Source of the DNA: Paracidovorax wautersii
Lineage (GTDB): Bacteria > Pseudomonadota > Gammaproteobacteria > Burkholderiales > Burkholderiaceae_C
Length of the DNA: 64,000 nucleotides
Direction: 5' to 3'
NCBI RefSeq assembly: GCF_031453675.1
Contig: NZ_JAVIZX010000001.1
Coordinates: 4,362,001 to 4,426,000, forward strand
The notes under the pieces were generated by a model. That model searched no databases. It was not told the DNA's origin and was given only the letters and a program-made list of their open reading frames with translations. The translations under genes were made by a program, and so were the position numbers. Positions 7,313 to 16,621 of the stretch are shown here, piece after piece (positions within the stretch are counted from its first letter, which is position 1; every line of letters begins with the position of its first letter).

Positions 7313-8166
7313 TACTCGCCCCTCGCCAGCCGCAGCTGGCGCACCCGTTGGGCCACCGCTTCCGTGTCGGGCGCGTCTTCCGCCCCGGCCAGGTAGGTCT
7401 CCAGATCGGCCACTGCAGCCGCCGTGTGTCCCTGCTCGGCGTGCGTCAGGCCGCGGTCGCGCCATTCGGCCCAGGCATCGGGCGAGAGGATGATCAGCCG
7501 GTCCAGCACGCCGATGAGCCGGGGCCCGTCCTGCTGCGCGCGGTGGATTTCCTTCAGGTTGCGCAGCATGCGCGCCAGGATGTCGCGCGCCGGCGCCGCC
7601 TGCAAATACAGGCCCAGCGGCACGTCGTAGTCGCCCACCAGGCCCTGGGTGCGCTGGAAGGGCTCCAGCCGCTCGCTGAGCTCCTCGCGCGAGAGCGACT
7701 GCCCGGTCAACGGGTCAATCACCACCTGCCCCTTGGGCAGCAACACCTTGATGAGGAAGTGGCCCGGGAACGACACGCCGTGCGCCTTCAGGCCGATACC
7801 CTGGGCCAGCTCCAGCCACAGGATCGCCAGCGAGATGGGAAGGCCCCGGCGCGTGCGCAGCACGGCGTTCAGGTAGCTGTTGTCGGTGTCGTAGTAATTG
7901 TTGAGGTTGCCGCCAAAGCCCAGGTCGCCGAAGAAGAACTGGTTGAGCGAACGCAGGCGCTGCAGCGACGAGGCGTCCGTGGGCAGGCGCCGCCGCAGCC
8001 GGGCCTGCAGCTGATCCACATCGCCGAGCAGCTGCTGCACGTCCAGCTCGGGGTAATCATCGTGGGCGATGGCGGCGGCCGCTTCGAGCAGCGGCAGCGG
8101 CTCGTCGCCCTGCACCAGGGCGGCGAAGTACTCAAGCGGCGTCGGGACGGAATAGCTCAGCGGCAT
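7312..8166 (-). CDS. SirB1-family protein (transglutaminase-like plus TPR)
   Basis: A 284-residue protein of the SirB1 family. It has an N-terminal transglutaminase-like domain of the core2 type, with the segment LNQFFFGDLGFGGN followed by YLNAVLRTRRGLPISLAILWLELA and the His-containing GVSFPGHFLIK. The C-terminal part (about 190-284) has TPR-like helical pairs. The family's biochemical role is not established. The start chosen is ATG 8166 (MPLSYSVP); the longer frame to 8220 adds a basic leader without similarity. The downstream end abuts the MITE-like element, so its terminator and 3' UTR lie within that element. Confidence 0.8.
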   Translation of the reverse strand: MPLSYSVPTPLEYFAALVQGDEPLPLLEAAAAIAHDDYPELDVQQLLGDVDQLQARLRRRLPTDASSLQRLRSLNQFFFGDLGFGGNLNNYYDTDNSYLNAVLRTRRGLPISLAILWLELAQGIGLKAHGVSFPGHFLIKVLLPKGQVVIDPLTGQSLSREELSERLEPFQRTQGLVGDYDVPLGLYLQAAPARDILARMLRNLKEIHRAQQDGPRLIGVLDRLIILSPDAWAEWRDRGLTHAEQGHTAAAVADLETYLAGAEDAPDTEAVAQRVRQLRLARGE

Positions 8167-8256
8167 GGAGGGGTGGCGCGGCAGGCGCGTGAAACCTGGC
8201 CAGCGGCCAGGCAAGGTCATGCACCAAGAAATAACATGGATGCACTGCCGCCCATG

Positions 8257-9825
8257 TCAGAGACGGCGAAACAGCTGGCGCAGCTGAAGGCCCGAAGCCC
8301 ACAGCGCGCCGAAGTAGATCACTGCCGATGCGACAAGCAGACCCGCCATCAGCGCAGCGCGCTGGCCGCTGGCGGCGCGCAGCGCGAGCCAGTCGAAATG
8401 CAGGGACGCCCACACCAGGAACAGCGACAGCAGGGCGCTGGCCGCCACCACCTGTAGCGCCATGCGCCCCCAGCCGGGGCGGGGCTTGAAACTGCCCCGC
8501 CGCAGCAGGCCGATCAGCAGCCACAGGGCGTTGACCAAGGCCCCGATACCGATTGAAAGGGCCAGACCGGCGTGCGCCAGCCAGGGAACCAGGACCAGGT
8601 TGAGCAATTGGGTCACCACCAGCACGAAGATGGCAATGCGCACCGGGGTGCGGATATCCTGGCTTGCGTAATACCCGGGTGCCAAGACCTTGATGGCCAC
8701 CAGCCCCACCAGCCCCGCACCGTATCCAGCCAGCGCGAGCGCGATCTGCCCTACGTCACGGTCCTGCAGCGCGCCATGGTGGAACAGCGTCGCTACGAGC
8801 GGTTGGGCGAAGGTCAGCAGTCCCACGGCGCATGGCACGGACAGCACCACGACGATGCGCAGCCCCCAGTCCAGCATGCTGGAATAGCGCTCCGTGTCGC
8901 CGGCCGCCCGCGCGGCCGACAGCTGCGGCGTGAGCACCACGCCCAGCGCCACGCCCAGCAGCGAGGTCGGGAACTCCATGAGCCGGTCCGCATAGAAAAG
9001 CCAGGTGACGCTGCCCGGCGCCAGGTAGGACGCGATCTGCGTATTGATCATGAGCGAGATCTGCGCCACACCCACGCCCAGCAGCGCCGGCCCCATCAGG
9101 CGCAGGATCTGGCGCACCTGCGCGTCCTGGGCGGCCCTGCGCACGGCACCCCAGGTCACGCCGATGCGCGGCAGCAGACCCAGGCGGTGCAGCGCCGGTA
9201 TTTGCACCGCCAGTTGCAGCACGCCGCCCAGCATCACCCCTGCAGCCATGGCGAAGATGGGCTCGATGCCCCGCGCCGCCAACTGCGGCGCGCCCAGCCA
9301 GGCCGCGGCGATCATCGCCATGTTCAGCAGCACCGGTGTCGCGGCGGAAACGACGAACCGCTTCCAGGTATTGAGCACGCCGGCGGACAGCGCCACCAGC
9401 GACATGAAACCGATGTAGGGGAACATCCACCGGGTCATGAGCACGGCGGCGTCGAAGCCCGCGGGGCTTTGCCGCATGCCGCTGGCCAACGCCCAAACCA
9501 GCACCGGCGCGCCGACCACGCCCAGCACGCAGGTCAGCAGCAGCACCCAGAACAGCACCGTCGCCACGTGCGAGACGAGCACGCGCGTTGCCTCATCGCC
9601 GTGCCGGGCCTTGTGGCCCGCCAGCACCGGAACGAACGCCTGGCTGAAGGCGCCTTCGGCGAACAGCCGGCGGAAGAGGTTGGGAATGCGGAACGCGACA
9701 TTGAAGGCGTCGGTCAGTGCATTGGCGCCGAACATCGACGCCATGAGCAGATCGCGCACCAGCCCCGTCACGCGGGAGGCCAGGGTCAGCAGGGAAACGG
9801 TGGAGGCGGCTTTGAACAGTGACAC
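8257..9825 (-). CDS. murJ: lipid II flippase MurJ
   Basis: MurJ (MviN) moves the peptidoglycan precursor lipid II across the inner membrane. The 522-residue protein is highly hydrophobic, with about 14 predicted membrane spans and the family start SLFKAASTVSLLTLASRVTG followed by RDLLMASMFGAN, where conserved Arg residues line the cavity. Segments such as NLFRRLFAEGAFSQAFVPV are characteristic. Translation appears to start with GTG at 9825. The gene is divergent from rpsT, an arrangement seen in many beta-proteobacteria. Length and motifs indicate an intact, probably essential gene. Confidence 0.96.
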   Translation of the reverse strand: MSLFKAASTVSLLTLASRVTGLVRDLLMASMFGANALTDAFNVAFRIPNLFRRLFAEGAFSQAFVPVLAGHKARHGDEATRVLVSHVATVLFWVLLLTCVLGVVGAPVLVWALASGMRQSPAGFDAAVLMTRWMFPYIGFMSLVALSAGVLNTWKRFVVSAATPVLLNMAMIAAAWLGAPQLAARGIEPIFAMAAGVMLGGVLQLAVQIPALHRLGLLPRIGVTWGAVRRAAQDAQVRQILRLMGPALLGVGVAQISLMINTQIASYLAPGSVTWLFYADRLMEFPTSLLGVALGVVLTPQLSAARAAGDTERYSSMLDWGLRIVVVLSVPCAVGLLTFAQPLVATLFHHGALQDRDVGQIALALAGYGAGLVGLVAIKVLAPGYYASQDIRTPVRIAIFVLVVTQLLNLVLVPWLAHAGLALSIGIGALVNALWLLIGLLRRGSFKPRPGWGRMALQVVAASALLSLFLVWASLHFDWLALRAASGQRAALMAGLLVASAVIYFGALWASGLQLRQLFRRL

Positions 9826-9882
9826 CGGCGGGAGTGTATGCGCTCATGCAGAAGCGCCGGGCGGCGTCCGCAAGCGGGAGCA

Positions 9883-9911
9883 CTGCCGTGCCGCGCGGTC
9901 TGGTCTATAAT
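9883..9911 (+). promoter_or_regulatory. sigma-70 promoter of rpsT
   Basis: A perfect -10 hexamer TATAAT (9906-9911) lies 17 bp downstream of CTGCCG (9883-9888), a weak -35. The gene start is 47 bp further on, preceded by AAGGA at 9945-9949, a good ribosome binding site. A strong -10 suits a ribosomal protein gene. Confidence 0.65.
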
Positions 9912-9958
9912 CGCCGGCTTTGCTGACAACATCCGCAGACACTTAAGGAACCGACATC

Positions 9959-10258
9959 ATGGCATCTGCCAAGCCCAAGAAAAAGAACCCCCGTCTGGCG
10001 TCCGGCCGCAAGCGCGCCCGCCAAGACGTCAAGCTGAACGCTGCGAACACCTCGCTGCGCTCCAAGTACCGTACCGCGGTCAAGAACGTCGAGAAGGCCG
10101 TCGTGGCCGGCGACAAGACCAAGGCCACCGAACTGTTTGCGAAGATGCAAGCCGTCGTCGACACCATCGCCGACAAGGGCATCTTCCACAAGAACAAGGC
10201 TGCTCGTGACAAGAGCCGCCTGTCCGCCAAGGTGAAAGCCCTGGCCCTGGCCGCCTGA
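9959..10258 (+). CDS. rpsT: 30S ribosomal protein S20
   Basis: A 99-residue, strongly basic protein that binds 16S rRNA in the small subunit. The opening [22 protein letters not shown] and the Ala/Lys-rich helical remainder are typical of S20, including the conserved [16 protein letters not shown] stretch. A ribosome binding site (AAGGA) lies 9 bp before the ATG. A TATAAT -10 lies in the divergent region shared with murJ. A strong terminator follows about 80 bp after the stop, so it is monocistronic. Confidence 0.97.
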   Translation: MASAKPKKKNPRLASGRKRARQDVKLNAANTSLRSKYRTAVKNVEKAVVAGDKTKATELFAKMQAVVDTIADKGIFHKNKAARDKSRLSAKVKALALAA

Positions 10259-10340
10259 CCTTTCAGGCAAACAGCCCGGGCGGCCACAGACCTGTGACCG
10301 CCCGCCGTTTGTAACGGGTGCGCTGCCAGCAAAAAACGAG

Positions 10341-10363
10341 AAACCGCCTTCGGGCGGTTTTTT
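10341..10363 (+). terminator. rpsT terminator (intrinsic)
   Basis: The stem AAACCGCC pairs with GGCGGTTT around a TTCG tetraloop and is followed by further T residues (total run TTTTTT). An A run precedes it, so the structure could also terminate on the other strand. Confidence 0.88.
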
Positions 10364-10630
10364 CGTTGGGGCGCCCGATCCTGCGCACCCCGACTTCGCC
10401 AGCCCCGCTGCCCTCCTGGAACTTTCAGCACCGCAAGCTGACTCCCGCTCCGCGGCTCGGGCCGCCCGGACAGCAAGCCCCTCCCTTCACAGCCACCACC
10501 TGGTCAAGTGCAAAGTGGTGCACCGCCCCATAGCAGAGTCCGCACTAACACCAATTGACTATCGTCAAAAAAACAGCAGACGGGGACAATCCACACGATC
10601 AAGAAGGCCCCTTGCGAAGGGCCTCCGAAG

Positions 10631-10656
10631 CCCGCACGCGCCTGCGGGCTTTTTTC
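10631..10656 (+). terminator. terminator-like hairpin in the mqo leader
   Basis: CCCGCA pairs with TGCGGG across a short loop and is followed directly by a T run (GGGCTTTTTTC). A weaker hairpin (AGGCCC with GGGCCT) lies just upstream at about 10605-10622. It sits about 20 bp before the mqo start codon, so any mqo transcript starting further upstream must read through it. Attenuation is possible; alternatively it ends an unseen upstream transcript. Confidence 0.6.
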
Positions 10657-10676
10657 ACTCCCGTCTGGAAGAAGTC

Positions 10677-12374
10677 ATGAAGAAATCGATCAAAGCAGGA
10701 CTGGGTGCCCTTGTGGTGCTGGTCCTGGCCTCGGTACTGTTTTTATTTTGGCCGCTGTTTCCCCGCTCGGTGCCGCCCGCGGAGAACGACAAGCCCGTGG
10801 ACGTGGTGATGGTCGGCGCCGGGGTGATGAGCACGACCCTGGCCACCTACCTGCAGGAACTGCAGCCCGACTGGAAGATCGAGGTGTTCGAGCGGCTTGA
10901 CGGCGTGGCCCTGGAGAGCTCCAACGGCTGGAACAACGCCGGTACCGGCCACTCCGGTTTCGCCGAGCTGAACTACACGCCCGAGCTGCCTGACGGCTCC
11001 ATCGAAACCAAGCGCGCCGTCGGCATTGCCGAGCAGTTCGAGGTGTCCCGCCAGTTCTGGGCGCACCAGATCGGCCGCGGCCACATGCAAAAGCCCCAGA
11101 GCTTCGTGAACGCCACGCCGCACATGAGCTTCGTGTGGGGCGACGCGAACATCGAGTACCTGCGCAAGCGCCACGCCGCACTCACCAAGAACCCGCTCTT
11201 CTACGGCATGGAGTTCTCCGAAGACCAGGCCAAGATCAAGGAATGGGCGCCCCTCGTGATCGAAGGGCGTGATCCGCAACAGAAGGTGGCCGCCACCTAC
11301 ATGCCCCTCGGCACGGACGTCGATTACGGCAGCGTCACCAACCAGCTGATGCAGAGCCTGAAGAGCAGCCCCAACTTCCAGCTGAACCTCCGCCACGAAG
11401 TGCGCGCCCTGCGCCAGAACGACGACAAGACCTGGAACGTCACGGTCGCCAACCTGGCCGACGGTGCGAAGGAAAAGACCATCAAGGCGAAGTTCGTCTT
11501 CGTCGGCGCCGGCGGCGCAGCCCTGAAGATGCTGCAGGCCTCCGGCATTCCCGAGGCACGCAACTACGCGGGCTTCCCCGTGGGCGGCGAATTCCTGGCC
11601 ATCGAGAACCCTGCCATCACTTCGCGCCACGGCGTAAAGGCCTACGGCAAGGCCGCCGAAGGCTCGCCTCCGATGTCGGTGCCCCACATCGACGCCCGCA
11701 AGCTCGACGGCAAGGATGTGGTGCTCTTCGGCCCCTTCGCGCTGCAGTCCACGAAGTTTCTCAAGCAGGGCTCCTGGTTCGACCTCTTCTCGTCGATCAA
11801 CCACGACAACCTGGGCGGCATGCTGCGCGTGGGCATCCACAACCTGGATCTGGTGCGCTACCTGGTGCAGCAGGCGGCATTGACGGATGACGACCGGCAG
11901 CGCGCATTGCAGGAGTACTTCCCCAACGCCAAGCGTGAAGACTGGCGCCTGGCCGTAGCCGGCCAGCGCGTGCAGGTCATCAAGCGCGATCCCAAGGAAG
12001 GCGCCGTGCTGCAGTTCGGCACCGAGATCGTGACCGACAAGGACGGCACCATCGCCGCGCTGCTGGGGGCGTCGCCAGGTGCGTCCACCGCGCCGCACAT
12101 CATGATCAACCTCATGACCAAGGCCTTCCCCCAGCAGATGACCGACGCCGGCTGGAAGCCTCGCCTGCAGCAGATCGTGCCTTCCTATGGCCGCAAGCTG
12201 AACGAAGACGCCGCGCTGACCAACGAGATCCGCCGCATGACCAGCACCGCGCTGCAACTGCCCTACCTCGACGTGCCCGTGAGCCTGACCGGCACGACCG
12301 CGCCCGCCGCGCTGCCCAAGGCCGCCCCGCAGGCACCGGTTCGACAGCAGAACAAGGAAATGCAGGCCCTCTGA
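10677..12374 (+). CDS. mqo: malate:quinone oxidoreductase with N-terminal membrane segment
   Basis: Mqo is an FAD enzyme that oxidises malate to oxaloacetate and passes electrons to quinone at the membrane, serving the TCA cycle. The 565-residue protein has the FAD-binding start [16 protein letters not shown] (residues about 40-56), then [15 protein letters not shown] and, further on, [10 protein letters not shown], all family landmarks. Unusually, it begins with a short basic start and a hydrophobic helix ([24 protein letters not shown]), i.e. a membrane anchor or uncleaved signal, whereas classical Mqo is peripheral. The Pro/Ala-rich tail is also longer than usual. ATG 10677 is preferred because it begins this helix and follows the leader hairpin. 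Confidence 0.93.
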   Translation: MKKSIKAGLGALVVLVLASVLFLFWPLFPRSVPPAENDKPVDVVMVGAGVMSTTLATYLQELQPDWKIEVFERLDGVALESSNGWNNAGTGHSGFAELNYTPELPDGSIETKRAVGIAEQFEVSRQFWAHQIGRGHMQKPQSFVNATPHMSFVWGDANIEYLRKRHAALTKNPLFYGMEFSEDQAKIKEWAPLVIEGRDPQQKVAATYMPLGTDVDYGSVTNQLMQSLKSSPNFQLNLRHEVRALRQNDDKTWNVTVANLADGAKEKTIKAKFVFVGAGGAALKMLQASGIPEARNYAGFPVGGEFLAIENPAITSRHGVKAYGKAAEGSPPMSVPHIDARKLDGKDVVLFGPFALQSTKFLKQGSWFDLFSSINHDNLGGMLRVGIHNLDLVRYLVQQAALTDDDRQRALQEYFPNAKREDWRLAVAGQRVQVIKRDPKEGAVLQFGTEIVTDKDGTIAALLGASPGASTAPHIMINLMTKAFPQQMTDAGWKPRLQQIVPSYGRKLNEDAALTNEIRRMTSTALQLPYLDVPVSLTGTTAPAALPKAAPQAPVRQQNKEMQAL

Positions 12375-12413
12375 GCTCCGCCAACGACGGCCTCCGAGGC
12401 CGCCGTGCCCAGC

Positions 12414-12453
12414 ACGCCCCGCCGCTGCCCGATGAGGCAGCCCGGGGCGTTTT
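12414..12453 (+). terminator. mqo terminator (intrinsic)
   Basis: ACGCCCCG (12414-12421) pairs with CGGGGCGT (12443-12450), with an inner GCTGCC/GGCAGC stem, and is followed by a short T run. It lies about 40 bp after the mqo stop and just before the MATE gene. Confidence 0.72.
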
Positions 12454-12474
12454 CCATGGCGCCGCCGCCTTCTC

Positions 12475-13858
12475 ATGCACAACGCTTCCCCGAATCCGCT
12501 CACACACGGCCCCGTGGCGACCACGCTGGTGCGGTTTGCCCTGCCCGTGCTCGGCGGTTACGTGCTGCAGTCGCTGGGCCATTCCCTGCATGCCGCCTGG
12601 ATCGGGGGAACACTCGGGCCCGCCGCGCTGGCCGCTGCGACACAAGCGAACAACCTGTTGTTCGTGCTGATCGCCATCGTGTTCGGCATCAGCCAGGCAG
12701 CCGGCATCCTGGTGGCACAGGCGATGGGCGCTGGGGACAGGGAACGGGCGCGGCGGGTCGCCGGCACCGGCGCCAGCCTCTTCGCGCTGGGCGCGGTCGT
12801 GATGGGTGCGGCCGCGTGGCTGCTGGCGCCCGCACTGCTGAGGGCCCTCCGCACGCCACCGGACATCGCCCCGCTGGCGCAGTCTTACCTGCGCTGGCTG
12901 CTGCCCGCGCTGCCGGTGCAGATGCTCTTCATCTTCGCCAGCGCCGTGCTGCGCGGCGCCGGTGACGCGCGCCGGCCGTTTCTCTGTCTGCTCGGCGGCA
13001 TCGCACTCGATGCGCTGCTGGCTCCGGCCCTCATCCGCGGCATCGGGCCCCTACCGCCGCTGGGCATGGCCGGCTCCGCCGTGGCACTGTTGCTGTCACA
13101 GGCCGCGGCCCTGGCAGCCCTGCTCGTGTGGGTACGGAGACAAAACCACCCCCTGTGGATCGGCGGAGAGGCCCGCGAATGGCTGCGCCCTGACGTGCGC
13201 ACCGCGGCGGCCCTGCTGCGCACCGGTCTTCCGATGGGTCTGCAGATGATGGCGGCGGCAGCCAGCCTGGTGGCGCTGCTGGCCGTGGTGAACCGACAGG
13301 GCGCGCTGGCTACGTCGGCCTACAGCGCGGCGCTGCAGCTATGGACCTACGTGCAGATGCCTGCGATGGCCATCGGCGCTGCCTGCACCAGCATGGCGGC
13401 GCAGTGCGCGGGCGCAGGCGAGTGGCACCGCATCGGCCGCGTCGCCCGCGCCGGACTGGTCTGGATGGCGCTTGCGACGGGGCGCGCTCATCGCCCTGAC
13501 CCTGCTGCTGGATGCGCCATTGCTGTCACTGTTCCTACCGCAGGGCGGCCCCGCATTGGCCGCCGCGCAGGCGATCAACCGCCAGGTGATCGGATCGTTC
13601 CTGCTTCTGGGTGTCGGCATGGTGTTGTCCGGCGTCGTGCGTTCGACCGGGGCCGTCTGGGCGCCGCTGGCCCTGTGGGCCTTCGCCCTCTGGGGCATTC
13701 GCTTGCCCGCGGCGCTGTGGCTGCCCACTTGGTGGGGGCCCGGCGCGCTGTGGTGGAGCTTTGCCGCCAGTGCGCTGGGCTTCGCGGTGCTGTCGCTGGC
13801 GTACTACCGCTCCGGCCACTGGAAGCGCGCATGCAGGCTGCCCTGGCTGGATGTCTGA
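12475..13858 (+). pseudogene. MATE-family efflux transporter, frameshifted near 13480
   Basis: The reading frame from ATG 12475 encodes a MATE drug/Na+ antiporter: FALPVLGGYVLQSLGHS, then the family-like GGTLGPAALAAATQ and ILVAQAMGAGDRERARR. The transporter sequence continues to about residue 335 (GRVARAGLVWMALA). It then jumps by one base within GACGGGGCGCG (about 13476-13486) into the next frame, which runs GALIALTLLLDAP to WLDV and stops at 13858. Removing one base restores a protein of about 460 residues, the usual MATE length with 12 spans. Either a true inactivating frameshift or a homopolymer sequencing error in the G run is possible. The original frame stays open to 14265 but reads non-transporter sequence. 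Confidence 0.8.
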
Positions 13859-13893
13859 GATGCGGAAGGCGCCCGCCGCGGCGGAGCGAACGC

Positions 13894-14226
13894 TCAGGCC
13901 TTGGGGGGCTGCGCGGGGCTGCCGTCCGGCAGCAGGCAGGCCTCGGCCACCTGAAGGTTGTTGTCGCGCGCGAAGTTCAGCACAAAGTCCCAGGCCATGG
14001 GCTCGTGCGACTGCAGGTCGCGCTGGACGACCACGCACTTGACGCCATTCATGGTGGTGGGAACACACCAGGGCGAATAGCTCAGATGGCTGCCGGGCCG
14101 CGCGCCGCCGGGGCGGAACTGGCTCATGACCCCGGCCAGGCGCTCGGCCCAGTCGCTGGGGCGAAAGGTTCTCCCGTCGTGGGTGACGCCTTGTATGAAG
14201 ACTTCTTTGGAGGAGGGGGAAACCAT
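13894..14226 (-). CDS. DUF3579-like small protein
   Basis: A 110-residue soluble protein of unknown function that I associate with the beta-proteobacterial DUF3579 family. Recognisable parts are the start VSPSSKEVFIQGVTHDGRTFRPSDWAERLAG, the SYSPWCVPT segment, and GVKCVVVQRDL before a helical part MAWDFVLNFARDNNL. Two Cys residues occur in the middle (SPWCV and VKCVVV). It is divergent from argD across 227 bp that include a perfect 14-bp palindrome. In related genomes such a gene next to argD is, from memory, common, but no function follows from this. Confidence 0.7.
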   Translation of the reverse strand: MVSPSSKEVFIQGVTHDGRTFRPSDWAERLAGVMSQFRPGGARPGSHLSYSPWCVPTTMNGVKCVVVQRDLQSHEPMAWDFVLNFARDNNLQVAEACLLPDGSPAQPPKA

Positions 14227-14285
14227 CGGGGTCGGGGTCGTTGGAAGGCGCGCGGCATGGGCTGACGCGATCCGCGCATTCTAAC

Positions 14286-14299
14286 TCTTATATAAGAGC
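14286..14299. promoter_or_regulatory. perfect palindrome CTCTTATATAAGAG between divergent genes
   Basis: A 14-bp perfect inverted repeat in an AT-rich patch, about 60 bp before the DUF3579-like gene and about 155 bp before argD. The form suggests an operator for a dimeric regulator. Which regulator binds it is unknown. Confidence 0.45.
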
Positions 14300-14453
14300 T
14301 GACCCCCTCAAAGACCCCGCGCACCGGGTCTGGCGCGCATGGCTGTGATGCGGATTCCTCAACAGCGCGCCGTGGCGCTGCGCCTAGAATCGTGCTTCGT
14401 TTTCCGGTTCACCGCGACCGGTGTACCCCACGCCTTGCCAGGAGATGTACCGC

Positions 14454-15650
14454 ATGACCGCTGCCACCCCAGCCACCTCGCCCCACGTGATGAACACCTA
14501 CGGCCGCCTACCGATCGCGCTGGCCCGTGGTCAGGGCTGCCGAGTCTGGGACGTCAACGGCAAGGAGTATCTGGATGGCCTGGGCGGCATCGCCGTGAAC
14601 ACGCTGGGCCACAACCACCCGCAGCTGGTGCCTGCCCTGCAGGAACAGATCACCCAGCTAATCCACACCTCCAACTACTACCACATCCCCCTGCAGGAGC
14701 AACTGGCCGCCAAGCTGGTGGAGCTCTCGGGCATGCAGAACGCGTTCTTCTGCAACTCCGGGCTGGAGGCCAATGAGGCGGCGATCAAGATCGCACGCAA
14801 ATACGGCGTGGACAAGGGCATCGCCAAGCCCGAGATCGTGGTCTACGAGAAGGCCTTCCACGGCCGCTCCATCGCCACCATGTCGGCCACCGGCAACCCC
14901 AAGATCTACAGCGGCTTCGGCCCGCTGGTCGAAGGCTTCATCCGCGTGCCCCTGAATGACATCGAGGCGATCAAGCAGGCCACCGAGGGCAATCCCAACG
15001 TGGTGGCCGTGTTCTTCGAAACCATCCAGGGCGAAGGCGGCATCAATCCGATGCGCGTGGAGTACCTGCAGCAACTGCGCCAGCTGTGCGATGAGCGCGG
15101 CTGGCTGATGATGATCGACGAGGTGCAGTGCGGTGTCGGCCGCACCGGCAAGTGGTTCGCCCACCAATGGGCCGGTATCGTGCCCGACGTGATGCCCCTG
15201 GCCAAGGGCCTGGGCTCGGGCGTGCCGATCGGCGCGGTCGTGGCCGGCCCCAAGGCCGCCAACGTGCTGCAGCCGGGCAACCACGGCACCACCTTCGGCG
15301 GCAACCCGCTGGCCATGCGTGCCGGCGTGGAGACGCTGCGGATCATGGAGCAGGACCAGCTCATCGACAACGCCGCCAAGGTGGGTGCGCACCTGCGTGC
15401 CGCGCTGCAGCAAGCGCTGGGCAGCCTGCCGGGCGTGAAGGAAATCCGCGGCCAGGGCCTGATGCTGGGCATCGAGCTGGACAAGCCCTGCGGCGCGCTG
15501 ATCGGCCGCGCGGCCGAAGCCGGCCTGCTGCTGTCCGTCACCGCAGACAGCGTGATCCGCCTCGTGCCGCCGCTGATCCTCACCACCGCCGAGGCGGACG
15601 AGATCGTCGCCAAGCTGACCCCGCTGGTCCAGGCCATCCTGGCCGAATAG
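14454..15650 (+). CDS. argD: acetylornithine aminotransferase
   Basis: ArgD is a PLP enzyme that aminates N-acetylglutamate semialdehyde in arginine synthesis. The 398-residue protein shows class III aminotransferase landmarks: GLGGIAVNTLGHNHP, FFCNSGLEANEAAIKIAR, FHGRSIATMSATG, the PLP aspartate in MMIDEVQCGVGRTG, the catalytic Lys in PLAKGLGSGVPIGA, and GTTFGGNPLA. ATG 14454 is chosen because AGGAG at 14440-14444 lies 9 bp before it; an earlier in-frame ATG adds only an unconserved leader. The next gene, argF, follows after 23 bp, so both arginine genes form one operon. Confidence 0.95.
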   Translation: MTAATPATSPHVMNTYGRLPIALARGQGCRVWDVNGKEYLDGLGGIAVNTLGHNHPQLVPALQEQITQLIHTSNYYHIPLQEQLAAKLVELSGMQNAFFCNSGLEANEAAIKIARKYGVDKGIAKPEIVVYEKAFHGRSIATMSATGNPKIYSGFGPLVEGFIRVPLNDIEAIKQATEGNPNVVAVFFETIQGEGGINPMRVEYLQQLRQLCDERGWLMMIDEVQCGVGRTGKWFAHQWAGIVPDVMPLAKGLGSGVPIGAVVAGPKAANVLQPGNHGTTFGGNPLAMRAGVETLRIMEQDQLIDNAAKVGAHLRAALQQALGSLPGVKEIRGQGLMLGIELDKPCGALIGRAAEAGLLLSVTADSVIRLVPPLILTTAEADEIVAKLTPLVQAILAE

Positions 15651-15673
15651 AACGGCCGCACGCCATCGCACCC

Positions 15674-16594
15674 ATGAAACATTACCTGCAGTTCAACGAC
15701 CTCAGCGCCGACGAGTACGCCTACCTGTTCAGCCGTGCCGCGCTCATCAAGGGCAAGTTCAAGAGCTACGAAAAGTACCACCCGCTGTCCGACCGCACGC
15801 TGGCCATGATCTTCGAGAAGGCCAGCACGCGCACGCGCGTGAGCTTCGAGGCCGGCATGTACCAGCTCGGCGGCAGCGTGGTGCACCTGACCACGGGCGA
15901 CAGCCAGCTGGGCCGTGCCGAACCCATCGAGGACAGTGCCAAGGTCATCAGCCGCATGACCGACCTGGTGATGATCCGCACCTACGAGCAGGCCAAGATC
16001 GCGCGCTTCGCCGCCAACTCGCGCGTGCCCGTCATCAACGGCCTCACCAACGAGTTCCACCCCTGCCAGATCCTGGCGGACATCTTCACTTTCATCGAGC
16101 ACCGCGGCGACATCAAGGGCAAGGTGGTCGCCTGGGTGGGTGACGGCAACAACATGGCCAACACCTGGCTGCAGGCCGCCGACCTGCTGGGCTTCACCGT
16201 CCATGTGAGCACGCCCGGCGGCTACGAGATCGACGAGAAGCTGGCCTTCGGCGAGCGCACGCCGCGCAGCGGCTGCTACAAGGTCTTCAAGGACCCCATG
16301 GATGCCTGCCGCGGCGCCGATCTGGTCACCACCGACGTGTGGACCAGCATGGGCTACGAGGCCGAGAACGAGGCCCGCCGCCTGGCCTTTGCCGACTGGT
16401 GCGTTGACCCGGAGATGATGGCCGCCGCGCAGCCCCAGGCCCTGTTCATGCACTGCCTTCCGGCCCACCGCGGCGAGGAAGTGGAGGCCGATGTGATCGA
16501 CGGCCCCCAATCGGTGGTCTGGGACGAGGCCGAGAACCGCATGCACGTGCAGAAGGCGCTCATGGAGTACCTGCTGCTGGGCCGCGTGGGCTGA
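15674..16594 (+). CDS. argF: ornithine carbamoyltransferase
   Basis: ArgF makes citrulline from ornithine and carbamoyl phosphate. The 306-residue protein has the carbamoyl-phosphate motif FEKASTRTRVSFE, the HPCQILAD motif, the Asp/Asn-rich ornithine loop WVGDGNNMANTW, and the C-terminal catalytic MHCLPAHRGEEV. This matches the usual length and layout of the anabolic enzyme. It follows argD by 23 bp and is followed by an HD-type hydrolase 27 bp later. Confidence 0.96.
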   Translation: MKHYLQFNDLSADEYAYLFSRAALIKGKFKSYEKYHPLSDRTLAMIFEKASTRTRVSFEAGMYQLGGSVVHLTTGDSQLGRAEPIEDSAKVISRMTDLVMIRTYEQAKIARFAANSRVPVINGLTNEFHPCQILADIFTFIEHRGDIKGKVVAWVGDGNNMANTWLQAADLLGFTVHVSTPGGYEIDEKLAFGERTPRSGCYKVFKDPMDACRGADLVTTDVWTSMGYEAENEARRLAFADWCVDPEMMAAAQPQALFMHCLPAHRGEEVEADVIDGPQSVVWDEAENRMHVQKALMEYLLLGRVG

Positions 16595-16621
16595 CCCCAG
16601 CCTCTTGCAGGGGCCTGCTCC

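Larger units (their letters stand above)
10259..10676. other. gene-free stretch between rpsT and mqo
   Basis: The 418 bp hold no credible gene. They contain the rpsT terminator (10341-10363), a perfect palindrome TTGAC-TATC-GTCAA (10555-10568) whose left half could also serve as a -35 element, and a second terminator-like hairpin with a T run only about 20 bp before the mqo start. The middle part (10370-10540) shows nothing recognisable. Confidence 0.6.

Noticed and set aside
7039-7320. Target-site duplication around the MITE-like element
   Set aside because: Bases before 7047 (GGTGCT) and after 7312 (TACTCG) do not repeat, so none is claimed.
10555-10590. Promoter with -35 TTGACT before mqo
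   Set aside because: TTGACT is present, but no -10 hexamer lies at the right distance; only the palindrome is reported.
13476-13486. Programmed frameshifting in the MATE gene
   Set aside because: No slippery heptamer of a known type with a downstream structure is evident, and MATE genes are not known to use it; mutation or sequencing error is simpler.
13859-14265. Continuation of the MATE frame to 14265
   Set aside because: After the frameshift it reads the wrong frame of the transporter and then antisense of the DUF3579-like gene.
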